64,000 nt of DNA from an uncultured Muribaculaceae bacterium (GCA_910578365.1 CAJTRC010000003.1:1-64000); one strand, 5' to 3'; shown: positions 53,585-63,501, counted from the first letter of the stretch. Translations and numbers: made by a program. The notes: generated by a model from the sequence alone, not told the origin.

Positions 53585-54409
53585 ATGGGAAAAGTAAAAA
53601 TTAAAAGAAAAAGCACTCTCATCGACATGACCGCGATGAGCGACGTGACTGTTCTTTTGCTTACTTTCTTCATGTTGACTTCAACCTTCCTTCAGAAGGA
53701 ACCCCAGGTGGTTGTTACCCCCTCGTCGGTTTCTGAAGAAAAGGTGCCCATGAACAACTTCGTCACCCTCCTGGTGTCGTCGGCCGATAAATCGGGCAAG
53801 CTCGAAGATCCCACCGTTACCGAAGGCAAGGTATTCCTGTCGTTCGCCGGTGACGCCGACTCCACCTACTCTTCCAGCAAGGTTCGCGCTATGATCCTTG
53901 ACGAAGCAGTGGCGATTTACAACCGTGTGCACCCCAACAAGCAAATTACTCTCGACGGAGCTCAGCGCGCCAAATTCGCCGGCCTCAACATGGTAGGCGT
54001 GAACTTTGAAGTGCTGCCGGAATTCCTGTCGATGCCGGACCTCCAGCGCGACAAATTCCAGGAAGAACTGGCTAACCCCAAGGTAGGCATTCCTATGGAA
54101 CGCTACAACAACGACATCAAAAACGAAAAGGGTTTCAACCAGCTCCAAATTTGGTGCCAGGCCATCCGTAACGTTGCCGGTAACATCGACGACGTACGCA
54201 AAGCCGGCCTTACACCCGAAGAGCTGTCGAACCTCGTTACACTTGCCGACGCCATCCAGAAAGGCGAAGGTATCGGTGTGAAGGCCGACAAAGACACTCC
54301 TTTCGAAGTCGTTCACGATGTATTCGACAACCTCCAGACAATGGGCCTCAACAAGTTCAGCCTTATGACCGCCCTGAAGTCGGAAGACGAAGTTAAAACT
54401 CAACAATAA
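53585..54409 (+). CDS. exbD: ExbD-type protein, first copy
   Basis: A 274-residue protein. A short basic N-terminus and one membrane helix (about 15-37) hold the proton-path Asp region (LIDMTAMSDVTVLLLTFFML). The periplasmic part is larger than the roughly 140 residues of classical ExbD, as in other Bacteroidota copies. It lies between exbB and the second copy. Confidence 0.9.
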   Translation: MGKVKIKRKSTLIDMTAMSDVTVLLLTFFMLTSTFLQKEPQVVVTPSSVSEEKVPMNNFVTLLVSSADKSGKLEDPTVTEGKVFLSFAGDADSTYSSSKVRAMILDEAVAIYNRVHPNKQITLDGAQRAKFAGLNMVGVNFEVLPEFLSMPDLQRDKFQEELANPKVGIPMERYNNDIKNEKGFNQLQIWCQAIRNVAGNIDDVRKAGLTPEELSNLVTLADAIQKGEGIGVKADKDTPFEVVHDVFDNLQTMGLNKFSLMTALKSEDEVKTQQ

Positions 54410-54418
54410 AGTAAAGAA

Positions 54419-55192
54419 ATGGCACAAATAGAACAATCAGACAAGGGCGGCAAAAAGAAAAAAGGCGCCCAGAAGAAGATGTCTATCCATGTCGACTTTA
54501 CTCCTATGGTTGACATGAACATGCTTCTGATTACCTTCTTCATGCTTTGTACCACCATGATTAAGAGCCAGACTCTGTCGATTGTACTTCCGTCGAACCA
54601 GAAGTCTGACACTAAATCCGAGGCCAAAGCATCTGAGGCTATCACTATGATACTCGACACCGAATACGACGATAACGGAGCGCCCAAATTCGATGCCGAA
54701 GCCAATAAAACCATCCATAACATCTACTGGTACAAAGGTGTGGCAGATACCGTAAACTTCGCCACCAACACCAAGGACCTCACCAAGAACTATCTCAACG
54801 TGCAGTCTTTCGTTGGTAACGAAAACGGCTCCCGCCAGGGTATCCGCGCCATCCTCTACGACCAGAACAAGGAAGTTATGGAACGCTACACCAAGCTGAA
54901 AGAGCAGTGGAAGAACAAGGAAATCTCCGACGAACAGTTCAAGGACGCAGCCAAGAAAAACGCTGCCGACTCCACTCTCGCTCGCCCCGTAGTTGTTATC
55001 AAGCCCGGCCCCAACACCACGTACGAAGGCCTCATAAATGCTATCGACGAGATGAACCTCAACCAGATTTCTCGTTACAGTATCCAGATGCCCAACCACG
55101 CGGACACCGTGCTTCTGCAGCACTACGAAGCGACTCACCCCGGTACTACTATTATCCGCCCTCTCGTTCGAGAGAAGAAAATTAACTCTTAA
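54419..55192 (+). CDS. exbD: ExbD-type protein, second copy
   Basis: A 257-residue paralogue with a Lys-rich N-terminus and the membrane helix FTPMVDMNMLLITFFML carrying the conserved Asp. The C-terminal half ends in the ExbD fold (VVVIKPGPNTTYEGLINAIDEM). Two different ExbD proteins are common in this phylum and may form a heterodimer inside the ExbB pentamer. Confidence 0.92.
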   Translation: MAQIEQSDKGGKKKKGAQKKMSIHVDFTPMVDMNMLLITFFMLCTTMIKSQTLSIVLPSNQKSDTKSEAKASEAITMILDTEYDDNGAPKFDAEANKTIHNIYWYKGVADTVNFATNTKDLTKNYLNVQSFVGNENGSRQGIRAILYDQNKEVMERYTKLKEQWKNKEISDEQFKDAAKKNAADSTLARPVVVIKPGPNTTYEGLINAIDEMNLNQISRYSIQMPNHADTVLLQHYEATHPGTTIIRPLVREKKINS

Positions 55193-55204
55193 TCCTGAAC
55201 TAAA

Positions 55205-56077
55205 ATGGCAAAAGACGTAGATCTTTCATCAAAAGAGTGGCGCGATATAGTATTTGAGAACAAGAACAAGGACTTCGGCGCCTATATTCTCCGCGCCGGT
55301 TCGGTTCAGCGCCACACCAAAGCGCTCATCATCACCGTGGTGATTTTGGCCGCCCTACTCGTAGTCGGTATTCTTGCCACAGCAGGTATCCTCTTCAACA
55401 AAGCTGAAGAAGATATCAACGCCGGCATCGGTCAGGAAGAAATGACCTTCTCAACCCAGAATAATGCCGAAGACGAACTTGAAGAAGAAGAAGAGCAGAT
55501 TCAGGAAATCATCGAAGAAGAACCTGAAGAAGCTGTAATCGAAGAAGAAGAAGTTGCCCAGCAGGCATTCACCGAAGTTGAAGTGAAAAACGACGACGAG
55601 GTCAAGAACGAAGTCAAGGACCAGAGCGAGATGAAGGAAGACAAATCCGCCATCGGTACTCAGAACATCGAAGGTAACGCCGACATCCGTGCCGCCGCTA
55701 CCGTTGAAGTCCGCGAAAAAGTCGTTGTTGAAGAAAAGCCCAAAGAGGATGATCACAAAGTGTACTCGCTGGCTAACGTAGAACAGAAGCCTACCTTCCC
55801 CGGTGGCGACGCTGCCATGTTCAAGTGGCTGGGCGAACACATCAACTATCCTGCCGCTGCTGCCGAAGAAGGCGCATCGGGCAAGGTACAGGTGCAGTTC
55901 GTAGTGTCGAAGACCGGTAAGGTGACAAACGTTACTGTAGTACGCGGCAAGCATCCCGCTCTCGACAAGGAAGCAATCCGCGTGGTTTCGGCCATGCCCA
56001 ACTGGACTCCCGGTCGTCAGAACGGTCAGCCTGTAAACGTAACCTACATTCTCCCGGTTAACTTCACCCTGAAATAA
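55205..56077 (+). CDS. tonB: Energy transducer TonB
   Basis: A 290-residue protein. One membrane helix (about 40-62) is followed by a very Glu-rich stretch (about 95-130) in place of the Pro-rich spacer of E. coli TonB, and a C-terminal TonB domain (about 195-290: PTFPGGDAAMFKWLGEHINYP ... VTYILPVNFTLK). Last gene of the operon, followed by a strong terminator. Confidence 0.95.
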   Translation: MAKDVDLSSKEWRDIVFENKNKDFGAYILRAGSVQRHTKALIITVVILAALLVVGILATAGILFNKAEEDINAGIGQEEMTFSTQNNAEDELEEEEEQIQEIIEEEPEEAVIEEEEVAQQAFTEVEVKNDDEVKNEVKDQSEMKEDKSAIGTQNIEGNADIRAAATVEVREKVVVEEKPKEDDHKVYSLANVEQKPTFPGGDAAMFKWLGEHINYPAAAAEEGASGKVQVQFVVSKTGKVTNVTVVRGKHPALDKEAIRVVSAMPNWTPGRQNGQPVNVTYILPVNFTLK

Positions 56078-56108
56078 AATTCGCTTTTGAATTCCATATC
56101 CTGTACTT

Positions 56109-56143
56109 AAAGCGGGCTGCCCGGTGGGCAGCCCGCTTTTTTT
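56109..56143 (+). terminator. Terminator of the tonB operon
   Basis: AAAGCGGGCTGCCC pairs perfectly with GGGCAGCCCGCTTT, followed by T residues to 56143. Confidence 0.9.
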
Positions 56144-56227
56144 GTAGCCATCCGCCGGACAGCGGCGAAGTGGAGGCACCGCTGATTCCACTTTGCCGTA
56201 TGGCCGCAAATGCTCAATGCAGCTTGC

Positions 56228-56260
56228 AAAAATCCCCGCCGTGCTTGCACAGCGGGGATT
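56228..56260 (-). terminator. Terminator of nadE
   Basis: AATCCCCGC (56231-56239) and GCGGGGATT (56252-56260) form the stem. On the minus strand five T residues follow (56228-56232 read as A on plus). Confidence 0.8.
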
Positions 56261-56278
56261 ATTAGCTCATGTCAGTAT

Positions 56279-58207
56279 TTAAAGTTCGAACGCCGCCGAG
56301 GAGGCATCGGAGGGCATACGCCAGTCGCCGCGGGGCGACAGGCAGACACTGCCCACCTTGGGGCCGTCGGGCAGACAGCTGCGTTTGAACTGCTGCCGGA
56401 AGAAACGGCGCACGAACACCGCCAGCCATTTATCAATGACCTCTTCGCTATAACGGCCCTCGAAGGCGGCAACAGCCATCATACGTATGCGCTCGGTGGT
56501 AAAGCCATATCGAAGTATGTAATAGAGAAAGAAATCGTGCAGCTCGTATGGGCCCACCAGATCCTCGGTCTTTTGGGCAATCTTGCCTTCAGAATCAGCC
56601 GGCAACAGTTCCGGACTTACCGGTGTGTCGATAATATCGAGCAGAGTGCGCCGGCACAGCTCGTCGTCGGTAGTCATAGCGAAATAGCGCGTAAGATGGC
56701 GAACCAGAGTCTTGGGCACCGAAGCGTTAACTCCGTACATGCTCATGTGGTCGCCGTTGTAGGTGGCCCATCCGAGCGCAAGCTCGCTGAGGTCGCCTGT
56801 GCCAAGTACCATACCCCCTACCCTGTTGGCAAGGTCCATAAGAATCTGAGTACGCTCACGCGCCTGCGAATTTTCGTAGGTCACATCATGCACCTGCGGG
56901 TCGTGACCGATATCGCTGAAGTGCTGCATCACAGCCTTGGCAATAGGAATCTTGCGGATTGTCACACCGAGGGCACGCATCAGCTGCAGGGCATTGTTGT
57001 AAGTACGGTCGGTGGTGCCGAAACCGGGCATAGTCACGCCATAAATTCCGCTTCGGTCAAGACCGAGCGAATCGAACGCCCTCACGGCCACAAGCAGGGC
57101 CAGAGTACTGTCGAGGCCTCCCGAAATTCCCACCACCAGCGAACGGGTGCCGGTACAGTCGAGGCGCTTGCTCAGACCGGCAGCCTGAATGTGAATAATC
57201 TCCTCGCAGCGTTCGGCCAGATGCTCGGAATCCGACGGCACAAAGGGCATGGGATTGATGGCTCGCATAAGCTTCCAGCCATGCAGAGCGGCCTCGTTGA
57301 CGAAGCCACTGCCGACCGTACGGTAGGCCTCGCCTTCCTGACGGCGGCGACATTCGGCAAATGTACCCAAATGCATGCGGTCGCGGCTTATGGCAGCTAT
57401 GTCGATGTCGGCCGCCACATACTGTGCGCTGCGAGTCCAGCGTCGGTTACGGGCAAGGATGGTGCCGTTTTCGGCTATAATGGCCTTGCCGTCGAAAACC
57501 AGGTCGGTGCTCGACTCGCCGTAGCCTGCCGAGGCGTACACATAGCCACAGAGTGCCCGGGCAGACTGTCCCTTGACGAGGTCGGTCAGGTAGCTGTACT
57601 TGCCAATAAGGTCGTCGGATGCCGAAAGATTCACCACCACCTCAGCTCCGGCCAGGGCAGCGTGCGTACCGGGAGTCACCGGTGCCCACAGGTCTTCGCA
57701 TATTTCGGCTCCTACCTTCACCCCGCTACACTCGAAAAGCAAATTGCTGCCGAAGGGCACATGCTCAAAGCCGGCATACTCCACCGGCGGCATATTGCCG
57801 GCAGGAGCGGAATTAAACCAGCGGCGCTCATAGAACTCATTGTAATTTGGCAGATAAGTCTTGGGAATGCTGCACAGCGGACCGTTGCGCAGCACTACCG
57901 CGCAATTGTACAGCTGACCGTCGACCGTCACAGGCGCTCCGATCACCAGCGTCAGATTGCGTGCCTCGGGGCACATAGCCAGGTCGGCTACGGCAGCATC
58001 GGCAGCCTGCAGCAAGTTGCTGTTATGAAAAAGGTCGGCACAGGTGTATCCGGTTATGCACAGTTCGGGCATCACCACCAGGTCGACACCCGGCACCTCG
58101 CTGCGAATGGCCGTCAGCAGCGATTTAATAGCCTTAAGATTCGCCGCAGGATCGGCAGGAGTCACGGCTGGCACAGCGGCCACCGCTCTGAAATATCCAT
58201 TATTCAT
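56279..58207 (-). CDS. nadE: Glutamine-dependent NAD+ synthetase
   Basis: A 642-residue two-domain enzyme making NAD from nicotinate adenine dinucleotide. The N-terminal nitrilase-type glutaminase shows the Glu of MPELCITGY, the Lys of PKTYLPNYNEFYE and the Cys of GAEICEDLW. The C-terminal synthetase has the P-loop SGGLDST (about 360) and GTGDLSELALGW. Alone on the minus strand with its own promoter. Confidence 0.95.
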   Translation of the reverse strand: MNNGYFRAVAAVPAVTPADPAANLKAIKSLLTAIRSEVPGVDLVVMPELCITGYTCADLFHNSNLLQAADAAVADLAMCPEARNLTLVIGAPVTVDGQLYNCAVVLRNGPLCSIPKTYLPNYNEFYERRWFNSAPAGNMPPVEYAGFEHVPFGSNLLFECSGVKVGAEICEDLWAPVTPGTHAALAGAEVVVNLSASDDLIGKYSYLTDLVKGQSARALCGYVYASAGYGESSTDLVFDGKAIIAENGTILARNRRWTRSAQYVAADIDIAAISRDRMHLGTFAECRRRQEGEAYRTVGSGFVNEAALHGWKLMRAINPMPFVPSDSEHLAERCEEIIHIQAAGLSKRLDCTGTRSLVVGISGGLDSTLALLVAVRAFDSLGLDRSGIYGVTMPGFGTTDRTYNNALQLMRALGVTIRKIPIAKAVMQHFSDIGHDPQVHDVTYENSQARERTQILMDLANRVGGMVLGTGDLSELALGWATYNGDHMSMYGVNASVPKTLVRHLTRYFAMTTDDELCRRTLLDIIDTPVSPELLPADSEGKIAQKTEDLVGPYELHDFFLYYILRYGFTTERIRMMAVAAFEGRYSEEVIDKWLAVFVRRFFRQQFKRSCLPDGPKVGSVCLSPRGDWRMPSDASSAAFEL

Positions 58208-58229
58208 CGCTTTATCAATTTTGACACCG

Positions 58230-58263
58230 CAAAGTTACGCACTTCTATGCTAATAAAGGCAAA
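58230..58263 (-). promoter_or_regulatory. Promoter of nadE
   Basis: On the minus strand TTTG (58260-58263), a 22-base spacer and TAACTTTG (58230-58237), 23 bases before the ATG. Confidence 0.6.
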
Positions 58264-58301
58264 AATTGATAAAAAATGCGTCGCGATTCAATAATTTAGC
58301 T

Positions 58302-58309
58302 TAACTTTG
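58302..58309 (+). promoter_or_regulatory. -7 promoter box of the outer-membrane protein gene
   Basis: TAACTTTG, about 150 bases before the ATG at 58460; the leader between shows no ORF. Confidence 0.55.
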
Positions 58310-58459
58310 CCGTCGAATTCATATTATGAATCTTCTGAACGATGGATTGTGAGTTTACTGCGACCGCAAACTCTCTGATGAACTAATGCCACAATCTCTG
58401 AGTTTCGTTTCCAAAATTAGCAAACTTACATTAAAATTTGAACAGCAATAAATACTTCA

Positions 58460-59068
58460 ATGAAAAAATATATTATTATACTTCTGATGTCAGTGGCCGC
58501 GGTGGCCGCGCACGCACAATTCCGTTACGGTCCGGCGGCCGGTGTGACTGTTACCGACCTTAAATTTAAACAAGACCTGGTAAGCGTGGACCAGACCGTT
58601 GGCGGTACTGCCGGAATTCAATGCGAAATGATGTTTCCCGGCATTGGCTTCGGCATCGATTTCGGCCTTATGTATAACCTCATGGGGGCCAAGGTAAATC
58701 TGGGCGAGAAGAAAATTTGGTCTGTCGACGGCTACGGCAACGAACGCCTGGCCCTGCACTATATACAGATACCGTTGCATCTGCGCTTCAAATGGACACG
58801 CATGGAAGGTCTTGAAGACTATATTGCGCCCTTTGTGTACGGTGGCCCCGACTTTACCATCCTTGCGGCACACGGCAAATGCGACGCCATGAAGTATGCC
58901 GGAGGCGAACTGGGGCTTACCGCAGGCCTCGGCTTCGAATTATATAAGAAATGGCAGATTTCGGCCAGCCATACCTGGGGTATGACATACGCCATGAAGG
59001 CTCAGCTGCTCGACAACTGGAGCGCCCGCAACCGCGAGTGGACTGTCCGCCTGGCCTATTTCTTCTGA
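58460..59068 (+). CDS. Outer-membrane beta-barrel protein
   Basis: A 202-residue protein with a signal peptide (1-19, ending HAQ) and alternating strands ending in an aromatic residue (WTVRLAYFF), typical of small 8-strand barrels of the PorT/OMP beta-barrel type in Bacteroidota. Function unknown. It is followed by a long hairpin at 59092-59143. Confidence 0.82.
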   Translation: MKKYIIILLMSVAAVAAHAQFRYGPAAGVTVTDLKFKQDLVSVDQTVGGTAGIQCEMMFPGIGFGIDFGLMYNLMGAKVNLGEKKIWSVDGYGNERLALHYIQIPLHLRFKWTRMEGLEDYIAPFVYGGPDFTILAAHGKCDAMKYAGGELGLTAGLGFELYKKWQISASHTWGMTYAMKAQLLDNWSARNREWTVRLAYFF

Positions 59069-59370
59069 TAAACACTGCTCTGAAAATATTTTCGGCCATA
59101 GCCTGAGCGCGATTCTCTATGCAGAACAGCAGGCTATGGCCGATGTTATGTTTCGGTGCATCACCGCGCCGCTATTTCGACCCCGTTCACCAATATTTGT
59201 CAACACCGGGGAGGTCAAGCGTCGTGCATATATGTTCGCGCAGTGAGAGAGCAATGCGGTTGCATTGAGTTCGAAACAAGCGGAGGCGGATACATGACGA
59301 TTGGCCGAGGCAATGGTATCTTATGCCACGGACAACCGAGAATAATAAATTCGCGATGGGTAACGGGGTC
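59069..59370. other. Intergenic region after the barrel gene
   Basis: A perfect 14-bp inverted repeat (TCGGCCATAGCCTG at 59092-59105, its complement at 59130-59143) may act as a terminator, although no long T-run follows. The remaining 220 bases hold no supported gene. Confidence 0.5.
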
Positions 59371-60399
59371 TTATACCGGCAGTGTGCCCGGAGCGGTGAG
59401 TATGCGGTACATCAGTTCGTGGAAGAGTTCGTATTCGTTACGCCGCGAGCCATTACCTTTCACCCGGCAGTCAAAGTCGCGCAGGGCATGGATTATCTCT
59501 ATAACCTTGAATGCATTATAATTCTGCAGGCCTGCCATATAGCGTTTGGCCTGTATGGGGGCTTTCAGTTTCATCACGCCCATGATTGACCGCTCGCTCT
59601 TGTCGGGGGTATAGTGCAGTATCATAAGGTCGGAAAAGAAGCCGAACAGCGAGGCCACCACCGGAATGGTAGGATTGCCCTTGGGATTGCCTCTGAAGGC
59701 ATTGACTATAGTGAACACCTTCAGACTATCCTTGAATGCCAGGGCTTCGATAAGCTCAAATGTGTTGTACTCCTTGCTTATGCCTATGTGCTGCTCCACT
59801 GCCTCAGGTGTGACCTTTGCCCTCGGGGGCAGTATGCCGGCGAGTTTGTCGATTTCGTTGTAAAGCCGGCTCAGGTCGGTGCCTATATGCTGGGCAAGCA
59901 TATCGATGGCCTTGGGGTCGGCCGAGAGTTTTTTTGCCGACAGGCATCGCTGGATTTCCTGTTTAATCTGGCTGTCATACAGCTTTTTGGTTTCAAATAC
60001 CTCCACATGAGGTTTCTTGCACGCCGCCAGCAAATCTTTGCCTTTGGCCTTCTCACCTCGGCAACAGATTACAAATATGGTCTGCGGATTCGGCGCGTCC
60101 ACATAGTGATGATATCGGTTGAGTTCGTCGGCTTTCAGCGCCTGTGCTTCCTTGAGAATAACCAACTGACGTTCCACACCGAAAGGCGCCTGCCTGCATA
60201 CACTCATCACAGTATCGGGCTCGACGCGCGGGGCATAGAACACATGCATGTTGAAATCGCGCTCGTCTTCCGGGATAATCTTTTCGAAATCCTCGACCAG
60301 CCGGTCGATATAGTATCCCTCCTCGCCGTGCAGGAGATAAACCGCTTTGTACTGGCGGGCGGAAAGCATGGTTCGCAGTGCGTCGAAAGTCAGAGCCAT
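59371..60399 (-). CDS. holA: DNA polymerase III subunit delta
   Basis: A 342-residue clamp-loader subunit. Recognisable features are the N-terminal VYLLHGEEGYYIDRLVEDF, the AAA-like middle with RLYNEIDKLAG, and the helical collar at the C-terminus. It opens the sliding clamp within the replisome. Divergent from the HsdR-N-like gene, with the palindrome TGTAAATTTACA (60439-60450) between them. Confidence 0.92.
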   Translation of the reverse strand: MALTFDALRTMLSARQYKAVYLLHGEEGYYIDRLVEDFEKIIPEDERDFNMHVFYAPRVEPDTVMSVCRQAPFGVERQLVILKEAQALKADELNRYHHYVDAPNPQTIFVICCRGEKAKGKDLLAACKKPHVEVFETKKLYDSQIKQEIQRCLSAKKLSADPKAIDMLAQHIGTDLSRLYNEIDKLAGILPPRAKVTPEAVEQHIGISKEYNTFELIEALAFKDSLKVFTIVNAFRGNPKGNPTIPVVASLFGFFSDLMILHYTPDKSERSIMGVMKLKAPIQAKRYMAGLQNYNAFKVIEIIHALRDFDCRVKGNGSRRNEYELFHELMYRILTAPGTLPV

Positions 60400-60438
60400 A
60401 TATTTATGGAACGAAATATGATTATATGGAAATATTTG

Positions 60439-60450
60439 TGTAAATTTACA
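60439..60450. promoter_or_regulatory. 12-bp palindrome between divergent genes
   Basis: TGTAAATTTACA is a perfect palindrome in the 71-bp gap between holA and the HsdR-N-like gene. It contains near -7 boxes (TAAATTTA) on both strands and may be an operator or overlapping promoters. Confidence 0.4.
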
Positions 60451-60470
60451 AAAAAAATCGCGAACAAACC

Positions 60471-60917
60471 ATGCCCGAAGGATTAAATTTACCTAAGTTC
60501 GATGTAAAAGTACGCAATGGCGAAAACGGCCCGCAGATATTCGACCCCCTGCGGGGCCGGTGGGTTGCGCTTACTCCCGAGGAATGGGTTCGCCAGCACT
60601 TTGTAAACTATCTGATTGCGGTAAAGAACTACCCCCAGGCTCTTATGGCCAACGAGGTTCAGCTGAAATTCAACGGTATGAGCCGCCGCTGCGATACCGT
60701 GGTGTACGACCAAAGTTTCCACCCTCTTGTGGTTGTGGAATACAAACGCGCTACCGTGCCGGTGACCCAACGGGTATTCGACCAGATAGCGCGCTATAAC
60801 ATTACTATGGGGGCCCGCTGGCTGATAGTGAGCAATGGAGTGCATCACTACTGCTGCCGCATAGAGGCCGGCTCATACAGCTTTGTACGCGATATTCCGG
60901 CCTGGTCCGAACTCTGA
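60471..60917 (+). CDS. HsdR N-terminal-like nuclease-fold protein
   Basis: A 148-residue protein matching the stand-alone type I restriction HsdR N-terminal family of Bacteroidota. The PD-(D/E)xK-like core is seen in RRCDTVVYDQSFHPLVVVEYKR (Asp then Glu-x-Lys). There are no hsdM/S genes nearby, so it is not a restriction system by itself. A housekeeping nuclease role is possible; unknown. Confidence 0.87.
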   Translation: MPEGLNLPKFDVKVRNGENGPQIFDPLRGRWVALTPEEWVRQHFVNYLIAVKNYPQALMANEVQLKFNGMSRRCDTVVYDQSFHPLVVVEYKRATVPVTQRVFDQIARYNITMGARWLIVSNGVHHYCCRIEAGSYSFVRDIPAWSEL

Positions 60918-60950
60918 CCCCGGAGTGAAGGCAGGGATGCCTCCGCTTCA

Positions 60951-63365
60951 TCAGTCGAAAGCTCCGTCGACACTCTCCTCTGCCTGCTCCTCGAATGGCT
61001 CGTAAAGCTCGCCGCCGCACAGATTCACATCGGACGGGAACTTAAATCTCGACTGCTGGCTGTAAGGCAGGTTGCGGTCGGCATATACCTTGGTCATATA
61101 TTTGCCATAGATTGGCAGAGCCATAGATGCGCCCTGGCCCTGCGCCATGCTGTTGAAGTGGATATAGCGTTCGTCGCCGCCTACCCACACGCCCGACACC
61201 AAATCGGGGGTAAAGCCCATAAACCAGCCATCGGCATTGAAGTTGGTAGTACCGGTCTTGCCGCCGGTTTCGGCTTTAATATTGAAAGGCGCGCGACGCA
61301 GTCGGTTGCCGGTACCGCTGTCGACTACATTGAGCAGAATCGACAGTATCTTATAATAGGCCGCACGACTGATAACCTCGCTGTGGCGCGGAGTAAATGT
61401 GCTTATTATGTTGCCGTTGTTATCGGCTATGGCTGTTACGAACAAGGGGTCGGAACGCATGCCGCCGTTGGCAAAGGCCGTATATGCCGTGACCATTTCC
61501 TTCACTGACACCTCACAGGGGCCGAGAGCGAGCGATTTCACTGCCGGCAACTGGTTGGTGATACCGAAGGCGTGCATGCGGTCAACCAGAGGCTGGGCGC
61601 CGAATTCATCAATCAGGCGGGCCGAAATCCAGTTGTTCGAGTTGGTGAGGGCCCACCGCAGGTCGACCATCTCGCCAACACGCGATGTTCCGGAGTTGCG
61701 CGGGGCCCATGGGCGTCCGTTCTCGTCGTAAAGCACCGGCTGGGCATTGAGATACATCGAACACGGAGTCTTGCCCTGCTCCATGGCATAGGTGTAGAGA
61801 AATGGCTTGATTGTCGAACCAATCTGACGGCGACCGGTCGACACCATGTCGTACTGGAAGAAGCGGAAGTCGGGACCGCCCACATATGCCTTCACATAGC
61901 CGTTGGTGGGGTCCATGCTCATAAAGCCGGTGCGCAGGAACGATTTTGTGTATAAAATCGAGTCGCGCGGAGTCATCACAGTATCCACAGCGCCGCGGTA
62001 GCTGAACACAGTCATCTCGCAAGCACGGTCGAATTCCTTTTCAATCTCGCTCTCACTCTTGCCTGCGAGCTTGCCTATGCGCCACCGTTCGCTCTGGTGC
62101 ATTGCATTCTTAATCAAGTTCTGGCGAGCCTTGGCCGAGAGTTCAGCCGGATTGCTGGTATAAGGAGCGGTGCTGCTGTTGCGTTTCTCGCGGAAGAACT
62201 GATTCTGCAGCGAACGCATGTGTTCGTCGACAGCTTCCTCGGCATACTTCTGCATACGCGAGTCGATGGTGGTATAAATGCGCAGACCGTCCTGATAGAG
62301 GTTGTAATAGCTACCGTCGGCCTTAGGATTTTTCTGTATCCATCCGTAAAGGGGGTTAATTTCCCACTCTATCGAGTCGTCGACGAAACCCTGGCGGTCC
62401 CACGACGCATAATCCTGGCGATGAGGTTTTTTAGCGGTAAGGTAACGGCGCAATTCCTCTCTGAAGTATGGCGCAAGACCCTCTTTATGGTCCACTCGGT
62501 GAAAGTCGAGTTCTACAGGCAAGGCACACAGCGAATCGCGTTCGGCCTCGCTAATCATGTCGGCCTTATACATCTGGTCGAACACCACATTGCGGCGGTC
62601 GCGGGTGCGCTCGGGATAGCGTACCGGGTTGAAGTAAGACGGATTCTTGACCATGCCTACCAGCAGAGCCGCTTCCTGCAGGTTGAGTTCGCCGGCATCC
62701 TTGTTGAAGTACACCTTCGCGGCCGACTTAATGCCCACGGCGTTATACAGGAAGTCGAACTGGTTGAGATACATCTTTATAATCTCTTCCTTGCTGTAGA
62801 AGCGCTCGAGCTTTATAGCTATCATCCACTCGATAGGCTTCTGTATGGCACGTTCCAGCAGCCCCTTGCTCGAGGGGCTGTAAAGCTGCTTAGCCAACTG
62901 CTGGGTTATAGTCGAGCCGCCTCCGGCGTTCTTCTGCCCCATCAGCACAGTTTTGAACAGAGCGCGGTTGAGTGCGCGGAAGTCAATGCCCGAATGGTCT
63001 TCGAAGCGTGAGTCTTCGGTGGCGATAAGAGCGTTTACCACATAGGGCGAGATTTCGTCGAAGTCGGCATACACGCGGTTACCTGTGTTGGCAAAATAGC
63101 GTCCAATCTCCTCTCCGTCGGCGCTATACACAATTGACGCGAATTTGTCGCGCGGATTTTTAAGCTCCTCCACCGGAGGCATATAGCCAATCACGCCATT
63201 ATATACAAGAATAAAAATAGCAAAGAACATAAATGCCCCTATGGCCAGCCCTCCCCATATCCACGCTATAATACGTCGGTTACGAGCCTGAACCTTAGGT
63301 GATTTAGCATTAGTGTCGGCCCCAACCGGCCGCTGTTTATTGTCGTTGTGGCTGATTTTATCCAT
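60951..63365 (-). CDS. Class A penicillin-binding protein (PBP1A-like)
   Basis: An 804-residue bifunctional peptidoglycan synthase. A cytoplasmic tail and membrane helix (about 32-57) precede the glycosyltransferase domain (ATEDSRFEDHSGIDFRA with the catalytic Glu, GGGSTITQQLAKQLY) and the transpeptidase domain with Ser-x-x-Lys (GSTIKPFLY), SNNW and KTGTTN. Complete. The gene gap to the HsdR-N-like stop is 33 bp, convergent. Confidence 0.95.
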   Translation of the reverse strand: MDKISHNDNKQRPVGADTNAKSPKVQARNRRIIAWIWGGLAIGAFMFFAIFILVYNGVIGYMPPVEELKNPRDKFASIVYSADGEEIGRYFANTGNRVYADFDEISPYVVNALIATEDSRFEDHSGIDFRALNRALFKTVLMGQKNAGGGSTITQQLAKQLYSPSSKGLLERAIQKPIEWMIAIKLERFYSKEEIIKMYLNQFDFLYNAVGIKSAAKVYFNKDAGELNLQEAALLVGMVKNPSYFNPVRYPERTRDRRNVVFDQMYKADMISEAERDSLCALPVELDFHRVDHKEGLAPYFREELRRYLTAKKPHRQDYASWDRQGFVDDSIEWEINPLYGWIQKNPKADGSYYNLYQDGLRIYTTIDSRMQKYAEEAVDEHMRSLQNQFFREKRNSSTAPYTSNPAELSAKARQNLIKNAMHQSERWRIGKLAGKSESEIEKEFDRACEMTVFSYRGAVDTVMTPRDSILYTKSFLRTGFMSMDPTNGYVKAYVGGPDFRFFQYDMVSTGRRQIGSTIKPFLYTYAMEQGKTPCSMYLNAQPVLYDENGRPWAPRNSGTSRVGEMVDLRWALTNSNNWISARLIDEFGAQPLVDRMHAFGITNQLPAVKSLALGPCEVSVKEMVTAYTAFANGGMRSDPLFVTAIADNNGNIISTFTPRHSEVISRAAYYKILSILLNVVDSGTGNRLRRAPFNIKAETGGKTGTTNFNADGWFMGFTPDLVSGVWVGGDERYIHFNSMAQGQGASMALPIYGKYMTKVYADRNLPYSQQSRFKFPSDVNLCGGELYEPFEEQAEESVDGAFD

Positions 63366-63385
63366 AGTCTTACTGTTTCAATCAG

Positions 63386-63416
63386 CAAAGTTACTACAAA
63401 ATATCGGAGTTGGCAA
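63386..63416 (-). promoter_or_regulatory. Promoter of the PBP1A-like gene
   Basis: On the minus strand TTG (63414-63416), a 20-base spacer and TAACTTTG (63386-63393), 21 bases before the ATG. Confidence 0.65.
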
Positions 63417-63449
63417 GTGAAAATTCCCAAACGGAGTGTGGCGGACACG

Positions 63450-63477
63450 AAAAAAGCCCCGTCGATAAGGCGGGGCT
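63450..63477 (-). terminator. Terminator of the rpmB-rpmG-DUF4295 operon
   Basis: AGCCCCG (63455-63461) and CGGGGCT (63471-63477) form the stem, and a T-run follows on the minus strand. Confidence 0.85.
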
Positions 63478-63501
63478 AAATATTGATATTGTATAGGGTT
63501 C

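Noticed and set aside
56210-58294. Long plus-strand ORF of 694 codons
   Set aside because: It is antisense to nadE, whose motifs are complete; the frame is open because of codon bias in nadE.
59156-59521. Plus-strand ORF of 121 codons after the barrel gene
   Set aside because: Its second half is antisense to holA and the first half shows no protein-like pattern or promoter.
60471-60917. Restriction-modification system
   Set aside because: Only an HsdR N-terminal-like protein is present, without hsdM or hsdS, and it stands beside the housekeeping gene holA.
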